Assembly (NCBI GenBank): GCA_943840615.1
Contig: CALSVI010000014.1
Coordinates: 1-64,000, forward strand
Source: an uncultured Luminiphilus sp.
GTDB lineage: Bacteria > Pseudomonadota > Gammaproteobacteria > Pseudomonadales > Halieaceae
Length of the DNA: 64,000 bases
Direction: 5' to 3'
Shown here: positions 56,659 to 64,000 of the stretch, one piece after another
Layout: the number at the start of each line of letters is the position of its first letter
Position numbering within the stretch: position 1 is the first letter of the stretch
Made by a program: the position numbers and the translations under genes
The notes under the pieces: model-generated
The model's input: only the letters and a program-made list of their open reading frames with translations
Databases searched by the model: none
Told to the model about the DNA's origin: nothing

Positions 56659-57636
56659 TCAATAGGACAGCGTCTCTTCTACCGCGGCCATGACCCGCTC
56701 CACGCTGGGCACATATTCAGCCTCTAGACAGGGCGTCGCCGGCACCGGTGTATGCGGCGAGGTCACCCGTTTGACCGGCGCATCTAAAGTATCAAAGCCT
56801 TGCTCCACCGCCAGTCCTGCGATTTCCGACGCCATGCTGCAATAAGGATTCGACTCATCCACGACCACCAGGCGCCCGGTCTTGGCGAGGCTCTCAAGAA
56901 TAGTCGACTCATCGAGTGGTGAGAGGGTCCGCAAATCAATCACCTCGGCACTCACGCCTTTTTGTGCCAGCTGTGCAGCCGCCTGTTCAGCAATCACCGC
57001 AGTGCGGGACATCCCGACAATTGTAATATCGGACCCCTGCACCGCCGTTCTTGCCTGCCCAAAAGGTAGCAGATACTCGCCCTCAGGCACCTCGCACTCG
57101 TCCATATAGAGCGCTTTGTGCTCGCAGAAGATGACGGGATCATCATCACGGATTGCCGTCGTCAGCAGGCCCTTTGCATCGGCCGCATTGGCCGGCGTCA
57201 CCACCTTGATACCCGGAATGGCCGCCAGCAACGGGTACAAAATCTGCGAGTGCTGAGGGCCGGTGCCCGTGCCGGCACCGATCATCGTGCGAATCACCAC
57301 CGGTGTGCGCGCCTGCCCGCCAAACATATAACGGAACTTGGCAATCTGATTCAGGATCTGATCGAGACACACGCCCAGAAAATCGACGAACATGAGCTCT
57401 GCCACTGGGCGCAGGCCTGTTAAAGCAGCGCCACCCGCCGCGCCAACAATGGCAGACTCGGTGATCGGTGTGTCTATGACCCGGTGCACCCCGAATTTAG
57501 CGGGGAGCCCCTCAGTAATGCCGTAAACACCACCCTGATCACTGGCGACATCTTCACCCAGCACAATCACGCGCTCATCCCGCGCCATCTCCTGATGAAG
57601 GGTCTGGTTAATGGCCTCACGAATCGACATCTTCAT
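56659..57636 (-). CDS. E1 beta subunit (acetoin/2-oxo acid dehydrogenase type)
   Basis: 325 residues, normal for E1 beta. GEDVASDQGGVYGITEGL and RVIDTPITESAIVGAAGGAA are the conserved thiamine and interface regions, and VVTPANAADAKGLL and VFVDESNPYCS-like segments follow. It pairs with E1 alpha to make a TPP-dependent decarboxylase or acetoin-cleaving enzyme. The ATG overlaps the stop of E1 alpha (TAATG), so the two are coupled. The next gene, 2 bases on, is the quinohemoprotein and not E2, which is unusual. Confidence 0.92.
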   Translation of the reverse strand: MKMSIREAINQTLHQEMARDERVIVLGEDVASDQGGVYGITEGLPAKFGVHRVIDTPITESAIVGAAGGAALTGLRPVAELMFVDFLGVCLDQILNQIAKFRYMFGGQARTPVVIRTMIGAGTGTGPQHSQILYPLLAAIPGIKVVTPANAADAKGLLTTAIRDDDPVIFCEHKALYMDECEVPEGEYLLPFGQARTAVQGSDITIVGMSRTAVIAEQAAAQLAQKGVSAEVIDLRTLSPLDESTILESLAKTGRLVVVDESNPYCSMASEIAGLAVEQGFDTLDAPVKRVTSPHTPVPATPCLEAEYVPSVERVMAAVEETLSY

Positions 57637-58611
57637 TAGCGCAACCTCCCTTCGTAATGAATATAGACATCTGTATAGAGCTTATCCGGTGTCGGGTCGG
57701 CGGCTGCGTATGTCGTCTCGAAGCCACGGTCGATCTCGGCCAGGATAGCGGCGTCTATCTCGGCAATGGTCTCGGCACTCAGCGCTGCAGCACGCGAATC
57801 CGCCAGAAATCGCGGTATCGGATCGCTCACAGCGCGCTCCTGCGCCAGCTCGTCCTGATCTCGGTACGCCTGAGGATCGCCCTCGAAGTGGCCGTAGTAG
57901 CGGTTGCACACCGCTTCGATTGCCGTGGGGCCGCCACCCTCTCGGCCGCGCGTGATCGCGCGCTGGCACGCATCGTACATCGCAAAGAAGTCGCTGCCAT
58001 CCACTACCTCGGCTGGCATACCGAAAGGCGCCGGCGCGCTCCGCAATGCGGCCGTCTGGCTTCGGGCTTTTAGTAAATTCCGCGTAGCGATTATTTTCGT
58101 ACATAAAAATCATCGGTAACTGCAACACGACCGCAAGATTCAACGACTCAGCCACCGTGCCCTGATCGGATGCACCATCACCAATAAACGCCATGGAAAC
58201 GGCACCGTTACCCAATGTTTTAGCGGTTAGTGCAGCGCCCGCGGCGATCGGCGGACCGCCACCTACAATCGCGTTTGCACCCAACATGCCTTTGGACATG
58301 TCGGCAATGTGCATCGAGCCACCTTTACCGTTGCACAGTCCATCCTCTTTGCAGGCTAGCTCCAGCAGCATGGCCTCGATTTCACAGCCCTTAGCAATGC
58401 AGTGCCCATGCCCCCGATGCGTACTCGCAATGTAATCCTCATTGGTCATATCGAGGCAGGCCGCGACCGCGACCGCCTCTTGATTACGATAAATATGGAT
58501 AAAGCCGGGCAATTTACCCTGCTGATATTCGGAGCGCATCCGCTCTTCGAACTCTCGGATCGTTTTCATCAGCCGATAGGCATCGGCCAACTTTTCAGGT
58601 GATATGTCCAT
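57636..58611 (-). CDS. E1 alpha subunit (AcoA-like), one frameshift
   Basis: About 325 residues when joined. It starts MDISPEKLADAYRLMKTIRE and has the E1 alpha motifs CNGKGGSMHIADMSKGMLGA, FIGDGASDQGTVAESLNLA (TPP, GDG) and YENNRYAEFT, typical of acetoin-dehydrogenase AcoA. At the AAA of 58024-58026 one extra base shifts the frame; removing it joins RIAERAGAF to GMPAEVVDGSDFFAMYD. It ends at the TAA overlapping E1 beta. It is the first gene after the TBDR and a hairpin, and likely leads the operon. Confidence 0.9.
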
Positions 58612-58651
58612 GAGGTCTCCCCCGAAGGTGATTCAAAGACTGGTCAAAGAA

Positions 58652-58670
58652 AGGGCCCCAGAGGGGCCCT
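58652..58670 (-). terminator. Hairpin between the TBDR and the E1/E2 operon
   Basis: AGGGCCCC, AGA and GGGGCCCT form an eight-pair stem 22 bases after the TBDR stop. On the minus strand it is followed by a T-rich but interrupted tract, so ending of transcription may be partial and the operon may still be reached. Confidence 0.6.
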
Positions 58671-58691
58671 AAGAATACTGCCATGGATCGA

Positions 58692-61214
58692 TCAGAAACT
58701 GTATCCGACCTGGATACCGTATTCGCGCGGTGGTCCGAAGCGAGAGAAGTTCCACAACGTCGCAACCGGGTTAGCCGATACGCGATAACGTTCATCGGTG
58801 AGGTTCTTACCGTAGACCGAGACTTCAAAGCCCTGAGTGCCGGTATAAGTGATGTATCCATTTACCAGCGTTCTCTCCTCAAGCTGAGTATTACCCTTCT
58901 GCTTGATCACCGGATTGTCAGCGGTTCCACCCTGGAAATTAGCGGGGAACGAGCTAGTCTGAGCGCCGTCCTGATAGTGCATATTCACGTTGTAAGTGAG
59001 CATGGCACCACTGGTGAGATCCTGAAAGTAGCTCACACCCAAGCCGTAATTAAGTTCAGGTGAAAATGGCACTTCAAGGCCGCTCAGGTCAGGATTGAGT
59101 TGACCACCGGCACCCGATATACCAAGGTCGCCAGGGTTGATGCCCGGTCGGTAGTCATCATACTCATGATCCAACCATCCGAAGTTGCCGTCGATTCGCA
59201 TATTGTCCGTAACGGCCCACTGCATCTCAACTTCAACACCTTGCGCTGTGGATTCACCCACATTGACCGCCTGAGTCTCCTGGAAGTCGTTACCGGCCGC
59301 ATCCTTGATGGTCACAACGGTGTCACGCTGAAGGCTCTCATAGGTGGTGTTGAAGTAGGCCGCATTCAACCGCATAGTGCCGTCGAGCAGATCAGCCTTG
59401 AGACCAAACTCTATATTCTCGTTCTCCTCTGCATCGTAAGCCGCGCAAGAGCTCGGCGAGCCGCAGGTCTCGGAGAAACCACCCGCGACAAAGCCCGTCG
59501 CGAAGCTCGCATATGCCATCAAGTCATCAGTAAACTTATAATCGGCTACGACACGGAAGGTCGTCTTGGTCCACGTTTCTGAGTTCTTCTGGACGTTACC
59601 GAAGGCCGACTCCGGCAGCGGGTTGGTAAAGGGCCCCTGAGCCTGATCCAAGGTAATAAAGTTACTGACGGGATTCGCGGCGGTACCCAGGTTTTGGCGG
59701 ACGAAGTCCTTTTCGTCATGGGTATAGCGAAGGCCACCGGTCAGAGTCAGGCGATCAGTCACTTCAAACGACCCATCGGCGTAAGCAGCCCACGTTTTTC
59801 GGTCTTGGGTGGTGTACTGAATTTCAAAGGTATCCCGGTAAAAATCGGCACCCGCCAAGGGCAGGAAGAAACCGAGACTCGCAAAAACGTTGAATTCGAG
59901 ATCGTCCGTGTACGAAGCGGCACCCGCGACAAAGTTAAAGGGTCCGTCATACTGACTGGCGACTCGCAACTCCAGCTGGGTAGTGTCTCGGGTCGTATTC
60001 CGGCTCGCGTCATACAGCGACGTGTAGGCCTCACCGGTATAGGTGCTGGCCAGAATCTCGTCCTGATCGCGCATGCCGGTAATCGCTTTAACGATGTAGT
60101 TACCCAGATCAAATTCCATATTCAGGTAGATGCCATCGGCGTCTATCTGGTGCCCACTGTTCATGTCGATCAGCGAGTTTTGGGTGTAGCTTTGTCCCGT
60201 GATAAAGGGCTCGCTAATGCCCTGAGTCTGGTAACCCGGGAAGCCAATGAGGGGCCAGATATAGCCCTCTCCGTCTGGTGTGTCGTTCGCCGTGGCGGGC
60301 GTCTCAGAGTCGTCATCCACATATTCGAAGATGAGGTCTGCGGCCATCCAATCGTTGGGCTCCCACCGGAACTTCAGTTTGCCGGCGAGTACGTCTTTAC
60401 CGCCGATATTGCTGCCATCACCGGTCGTGGGGTAGGTGGAGCGAATGCTGTCAGTCGAAGGTGAGCTGGGATCACCCGTCACCTCGCTACAAGCAAAACA
60501 CAGTAGGTCACCGCCCATTGGCTTGGAATTGGTCCAGAAGCCGTCTGTATAGTCTCGAATCACTGATAGGCGCGCTGCCAAGGTGTCGCCCAAGGGTACG
60601 TTGATAGCGAACTTGAACTTTTCAATATCGCTATCATTACTGGTGTACTGACCGTAGTTTACTTCGAACTTACCGCCAAGCTCTCCACCCACTTCAGGTT
60701 TGATCGTGGTGAACGCAATCGCGCCGCCGGTTGTGTTCTTGCCAAACAACGTGCCCTGTGGACCACGGAAGATCTCGACCTGCTCGATATCGAATACTTC
60801 AACAAACTGGGACTGCACGTGGTTAAAGGCATAATCGTCGACCGTCAGGCCAACAGAGGGATCCTTGGTGACCAGAATCGAGATAAAGCCCGTGCCACGC
60901 ATGCCGCCGGCAATCGCGTTGAAACCATTCTGCGGTGTAAGCGTAACGTTAGGGGAGAGCTGCGCGAGCTCCGTGACGTCATTCTGGAAAGTCTTCTCCA
61001 ACTGTGCGGCTGTAATCGTGCTCACCGCAATCGGCAGGTCCTGCTGCTGCACATCACGTTTAGTGCCGGTCACGATGACTTCCTCTAATGAAGAAGCTGA
61101 GACCTCGTCATCGTCTTGAGCCAGCGCAGGCAGTGCCTGTGTACCGATGGCTACTGCAATCGAGAGAGCTATTTTTCGGGCAGGGAAACCCCGACTCTGA
61201 GAGTTTATCGTCAT
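58692..61214 (-). CDS. TonB-dependent receptor upstream of the E1/E2/quinohemoprotein operon
   Basis: 840 residues. The signal peptide ends at LPALA, then SSLEEVIVTGTKRDVQQQDLP gives the TonB box region, the plug has VEIFRGPQGTLFGKNTTGG and the barrel ends in EYGIQVGYSF. The sequence resembles the sucrose/oligomer-type marine TBDRs only in general outline. It reads directly into the E1 alpha operon 80 bases on, so its ligand is probably the operon's substrate. That is inferred from position. Confidence 0.93.
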   Translation of the reverse strand: MTINSQSRGFPARKIALSIAVAIGTQALPALAQDDDEVSASSLEEVIVTGTKRDVQQQDLPIAVSTITAAQLEKTFQNDVTELAQLSPNVTLTPQNGFNAIAGGMRGTGFISILVTKDPSVGLTVDDYAFNHVQSQFVEVFDIEQVEIFRGPQGTLFGKNTTGGAIAFTTIKPEVGGELGGKFEVNYGQYTSNDSDIEKFKFAINVPLGDTLAARLSVIRDYTDGFWTNSKPMGGDLLCFACSEVTGDPSSPSTDSIRSTYPTTGDGSNIGGKDVLAGKLKFRWEPNDWMAADLIFEYVDDDSETPATANDTPDGEGYIWPLIGFPGYQTQGISEPFITGQSYTQNSLIDMNSGHQIDADGIYLNMEFDLGNYIVKAITGMRDQDEILASTYTGEAYTSLYDASRNTTRDTTQLELRVASQYDGPFNFVAGAASYTDDLEFNVFASLGFFLPLAGADFYRDTFEIQYTTQDRKTWAAYADGSFEVTDRLTLTGGLRYTHDEKDFVRQNLGTAANPVSNFITLDQAQGPFTNPLPESAFGNVQKNSETWTKTTFRVVADYKFTDDLMAYASFATGFVAGGFSETCGSPSSCAAYDAEENENIEFGLKADLLDGTMRLNAAYFNTTYESLQRDTVVTIKDAAGNDFQETQAVNVGESTAQGVEVEMQWAVTDNMRIDGNFGWLDHEYDDYRPGINPGDLGISGAGGQLNPDLSGLEVPFSPELNYGLGVSYFQDLTSGAMLTYNVNMHYQDGAQTSSFPANFQGGTADNPVIKQKGNTQLEERTLVNGYITYTGTQGFEVSVYGKNLTDERYRVSANPVATLWNFSRFGPPREYGIQVGYSF

Positions 61215-61285
61215 GGCATATGTTCCTGTTGATTTTGTTTTAATTTATTCTGGATGCTTCAAGCTAACGGAAGACCTCTCCGTAG

Positions 61286-61304
61286 CTTGCTGAACACCAG
61301 CAAG
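61286..61304. promoter_or_regulatory. Inverted repeat before the TBDR
   Basis: CTTGCTG, a five-base spacer and CAGCAAG in the divergent gap between the TBDR (start 61214) and the peptidase gene (61401). Possible operator for either gene. Confidence 0.35.
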
Positions 61305-61349
61305 TTTCAGAATACTGTTAAAGTATTGTCCGTACAAGCACCAAAAAAT

Positions 61350-61380
61350 GCACTGCAAAAGCACTGCAAAAGCGCCAAAA
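61350..61380. repeat. Short tandem direct repeat in the divergent promoter region
   Basis: GCACTGCAAAA occurs twice in tandem (61350-61360, 61361-61371) and is followed by GCGCCAAAA, a degenerate third copy. The 11-base period, about one turn of DNA, fits adjacent protein-binding sites. Confidence 0.5.
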
Positions 61381-61400
61381 CTAGGCTGGAACTGGCAGAA

Positions 61401-62669
61401 ATGAATAGCTATCCCGAGAAAATCAAGCGCATCAGAACTCAATTGACCGTCGCGGGTGCCGCGGGTGCCGTGCTCAGCACGCAAGACAATGTTTTTTATG
61501 CCACGGGCTTCAGCTCGGTGATGGATGGATGGCAGCTGGCGGAACCTATTGCCGCCGTGTTTGTCCCTGCTGACACAGCATCGCCCGTGGTGCTCATCCT
61601 GCCCGAAGCGAGTGTCATCTCCCCCATTGTGTCCGAGCGAGGTGGACACCCCGTCTACTATGACCGCCTCGCGACCTTCGACATGCTGAATTTTTGTGAA
61701 ACCGCGCGCGCCGAAGATGCACACCTCGCGCTACCCGAGGATCTGCTGGCAGAGCTGGGTGAGGTAATGGAGCGGGTGGAGGGCGACTGTAGGCCCGACA
61801 TTATTCAGACAATCGCCGCATCACTCTCCCGTCACGTGGCCAAAAATAATCTGATTCTGTTTGATGATCTGCGGGTGGCTGCTCATGTCGAGACATTCAA
61901 TGGTCAATCAACAGGCGACGCCCTGGAGGCCATGTTCGCCGCTCGCGCCGTCAAGACCGAAGACGAGCTCGACACACTTCGAGAGAGTGGGCGCATTGCG
62001 GACGACATCATGGCTTACACCATTTCGCAACTGGGCATTGGCAAGAGCTGGAGCGAGGTGGAGAAGCAGGTCGCACATTTTATGATCGATCACGACGTAG
62101 ACCCCCTTCCGGGGAGCCCGATGCTGTTCGGTGGCGCCTATGATCTGGTCTTTCGACCTGACCTGTTCCGCACGCCGGTCAGCCTTCCCTTCAAAGGCGG
62201 CGAAATTGCCATTCTCGAAACCCAGGGGCGCTACAAAAATTTCTGGATAGACATCAATCGAACCGCCCACATCGGGCCCGCGACCCCCGCCTACCGACAT
62301 CAGTTCAACGCCGTCAGAGCAATCTTTGAGACGATCAGCGCGCGCCTCAAGCCCGGGGCCAATACTGCAGAGATCTGTGCCTTCCATGACATCCCCGCAG
62401 CGCAACGCCTCGACCCACCCGAAAAACTGCTGGTGGTGGCACATTCTGTTGGGCTGGTCCCGCTGGAGAGCCCCGTAAAGTACCCGGGAACTGGTTTGCA
62501 TGGCGCCAAAGAGGGGTTTGTGGTCGAGCCGGGCATGGTCATCAGTATCGACTGCCTCTATTTCGGCAGCAGACTGGGCCCTTCGCACATGGAAAACGTC
62601 TTTATCGTTAATGAGACAGGTGCAGAGCCGCTGTATCAATTTCCGTTGGATCTAGCGGAGACCGCCTGA
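61401..62669 (+). CDS. M24-family (creatinase/Xaa-Pro aminopeptidase-like) protein
   Basis: 422 residues with an N-terminal domain of about 170 residues (AGAAGAVLSTQDNVFYATGF) and a C-terminal pita-bread domain. The usual metal ligands look altered: ILETQGRYKNFWIDINRT replaces the common DxGxxxxGYxxDxxRT, VAHSVGLVPLESP keeps the His, and SHMENVFIV keeps a Glu. Loss of the first Asp is also seen in metal-free creatinase-type enzymes, so hydrolysis of a C-N bond other than a peptide is possible. The ATG at 61401 is chosen as the longer frame from 61254 runs through repeats. Confidence 0.85.
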   Translation: MNSYPEKIKRIRTQLTVAGAAGAVLSTQDNVFYATGFSSVMDGWQLAEPIAAVFVPADTASPVVLILPEASVISPIVSERGGHPVYYDRLATFDMLNFCETARAEDAHLALPEDLLAELGEVMERVEGDCRPDIIQTIAASLSRHVAKNNLILFDDLRVAAHVETFNGQSTGDALEAMFAARAVKTEDELDTLRESGRIADDIMAYTISQLGIGKSWSEVEKQVAHFMIDHDVDPLPGSPMLFGGAYDLVFRPDLFRTPVSLPFKGGEIAILETQGRYKNFWIDINRTAHIGPATPAYRHQFNAVRAIFETISARLKPGANTAEICAFHDIPAAQRLDPPEKLLVVAHSVGLVPLESPVKYPGTGLHGAKEGFVVEPGMVISIDCLYFGSRLGPSHMENVFIVNETGAEPLYQFPLDLAETA

Positions 62670-62683
62670 GACCACGAGCAGGT

Positions 62684-63607
62684 CTATCCCGCCAGACTCA
62701 GATGGTAGCCAAAGCGTGGGAACCACACCTGCGCCTCGAGCCCCGGCAAAGGCTCGACAGCCAAAACCGCTTGTTCACGATCCACCGCCAGCAGGCGTCC
62801 CGCCACGCTACCCCGATCAGCCGAGCCCGCAGACACCTGAACGGCATCTCCAAGCCATTCGCTCAAAGGCTCCTCAGCTGGAGTATCAGGCAACCGCCGC
62901 TTCTGACCACTCTTGATCGCGTCCCACGCCACCTCCATCGTCGCGTCCTCGCGGGTGCCGATACCTAAAGCCTCCACCCGTTGGTACCAGGCGACCAATG
63001 CGGGGAAAGCTTCCACGATCGGAACCAGATCAGGCAGCGCACTGTAGATCATCCACACCATGCCCCAAACATGAATGTCCGCACTGTCAGCCTGCGCCCC
63101 ACCTAAAAATAAACCGTTGAGCCCCAACTGCGCGTGAACGGCGCCAAGATAGGCGCGCAACTGACTGCAACGATCGGGGTCTCCTATCTCGAGGGTGTCA
63201 AAGTCGACGTCCGGAAAGACCTGCTTTCTATCAGCAAGAAAATCCGCATCCCACCTACTCTGGTAGGTCGCCAGCGCGGAATGCAGCAGCGGGACAAACA
63301 GGCGCTCACCCCATGCATAGAGCGCCGCATCAACCAAGGGGCCGCGCGCATTGATCAGCGGGCCGTCAGGCGCAGACTGGTCGATTGCCCTCGCGACCAT
63401 CCAATTATCAATAAAGACATCCGCTCCGATCTGCAACACCGGCGTACCCCGGTAACCGCCCGTGAGCTGCTCCACATCGGGCTTGGGCGCAATCATGGGC
63501 ATCTCAACGCTCAGCCATGACAGGCCTTTTAGGCCCATCATCTTCTGCGCCTTTTGTGAAAACGGCGAAATATCGTATTGATGCAGGATCAGGTTTGTCG
63601 TGGTCAT
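62684..63607 (-). CDS. Glutathione S-transferase-like protein
   Basis: 307 residues, longer than classical GSTs (about 210). The thioredoxin-like N-terminus has LHQYDISPFSQKAQKMMGLKG, with Ser in the SPFSQK position where a Cys or Ser acts, and GYRGTPVLQIGADVFIDNW (cis-Pro and substrate strand). The helical domain follows and about 90 extra residues are at the C-terminus. The ATG at 63607 has an AAGGAG site. The stop is 15 bases from the convergent peptidase gene. Confidence 0.85.
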   Translation of the reverse strand: MTTTNLILHQYDISPFSQKAQKMMGLKGLSWLSVEMPMIAPKPDVEQLTGGYRGTPVLQIGADVFIDNWMVARAIDQSAPDGPLINARGPLVDAALYAWGERLFVPLLHSALATYQSRWDADFLADRKQVFPDVDFDTLEIGDPDRCSQLRAYLGAVHAQLGLNGLFLGGAQADSADIHVWGMVWMIYSALPDLVPIVEAFPALVAWYQRVEALGIGTREDATMEVAWDAIKSGQKRRLPDTPAEEPLSEWLGDAVQVSAGSADRGSVAGRLLAVDREQAVLAVEPLPGLEAQVWFPRFGYHLSLAG

Positions 63608-63726
63608 AATGATGACTCCTTGCAATGCCGCCAAACCCTGACGCCGTCTGGTGTGATCGTCAAGGGTGCCGATAGGCTCCCGTAAAAAGTTTGAGTGTCT
63701 CGGGGCTGACCGGCTAAGCTTGGGCG

Positions 63727-64000
63727 ATGAATGCCTTAGCCGCTTTTTCCCAAGTCGTTAAAGATGCCACCTCTCAGCTGGGAGAATCTGACTTTGCGCA
63801 GGTAGTGAGCAATGGCATTCGAGAATTGATAGCAGCCGATGACACCTCGCTGATTCGCTACCTCGACGCAGGGCCGCCTGTGATCGAGTACACCTTGCCG
63901 ACGAAGCGGCGGGGAAAAACGATACTGGACCGCTACGTGAAAGGCCCTTTTTTGCTCGATCCCTTTTATCGCGCTGCTGAAGTAGAGGGGCGTTTTGGCG
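63727..64000 (+). CDS. N-terminal part of a probable LuxR-type regulator, cut by the window edge
   Basis: 91 residues are visible: MNALAAFSQVVKDATSQLG at the start and LIRYLDAGPPVIEYTLP, then KGPFLLDPFYRAA. The pattern resembles the sensor part of single-domain LuxR-family regulators of marine gammaproteobacteria, which have a C-terminal helix-turn-helix. That domain is outside the window, so the call is tentative. The gene is divergent from the GST-like gene. Confidence 0.5.
   Translation, partial: MNALAAFSQVVKDATSQLGESDFAQVVSNGIRELIAADDTSLIRYLDAGPPVIEYTLPTKRRGKTILDRYVKGPFLLDPFYRAAEVEGRFG

Noticed and set aside
61908-62639. 243-residue open frame opposite the M24 gene
   Set aside because: It is antisense to a protein with clear M24 pattern and shows no motif of its own.
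1-64000. CRISPR arrays, tRNA or rRNA genes and insertion sequences
   Set aside because: No evenly spaced repeats, cloverleaf-like sequence, or transposase frame was seen in the window.

Overview
The window looks like a chromosomal piece of an aerobic, heterotrophic marine gammaproteobacterium, most likely Cellvibrionales (Halieaceae/OM60-NOR5 or a relative). This is inferred from the gene set, not from any marker gene: four TonB-dependent receptors (TBDRs), many acyl-CoA and alcohol oxidation enzymes, Na+/H+ and betaine-type transporters, and moderately high GC. I saw no rRNA, tRNA, insertion sequence, phage gene or CRISPR array.

Layout. 0-11.4 kb is a small-molecule island: isochorismatase-type amidohydrolase, VOC protein, two paralogous four-to-six-helix membrane proteins, MFS exporter, SDR, a frameshifted TBDR, a frameshifted methyltransferase, an NTF2-like protein and a medium-chain reductase. 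11.5-18.6 kb has a second TBDR and an Lrp regulator divergent from a large indolepyruvate:ferredoxin oxidoreductase. 18.6-25.1 kb holds a secreted metalloprotease, a 2OG oxygenase, an AhpD-like secreted protein, a desaturase and a GNAT. 25.1-30.9 kb has a GGDEF protein, an acyl-CoA dehydrogenase pair, a COQ4 protein and an NhaC antiporter. 31-36 kb is a phospholipid operon (HAD-PlsC fusion, plsB, gpsA), followed by an M48 lipoprotein and a BCCT transporter. 39-43.9 kb is a TBDR followed by a TPR-sulfotransferase. 43.9-47.8 kb is a valine-degradation operon (isobutyryl-CoA dehydrogenase, enoyl-CoA hydratase, 3-hydroxyisobutyryl-CoA hydrolase, 3-hydroxyisobutyrate dehydrogenase).

The most interesting part is 48-61 kb. 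A plus-strand series (acylating aldehyde dehydrogenase, cytochrome P450, AhpD-like protein, PQQ dehydrogenase) faces a minus-strand operon: a TBDR, then acetoin-dehydrogenase-type E1 alpha and E1 beta, a cytochrome c/PQQ quinohemoprotein, and the E2 acyltransferase. The genes could together take up an alcohol-bearing substrate, oxidise it in the periplasm, and cleave and CoA-activate the product. The substrate is unknown.

Many otherwise well-conserved genes carry one-base frameshifts (TBDR at 7.3 kb, methyltransferase, Lrp, indolepyruvate oxidoreductase, two valine-pathway genes, E1 alpha, quinohemoprotein). Several lie at two- or three-base homopolymers. I read most of them as sequence or assembly errors, not gene decay, and annotate each gene over its whole reconstructed extent.
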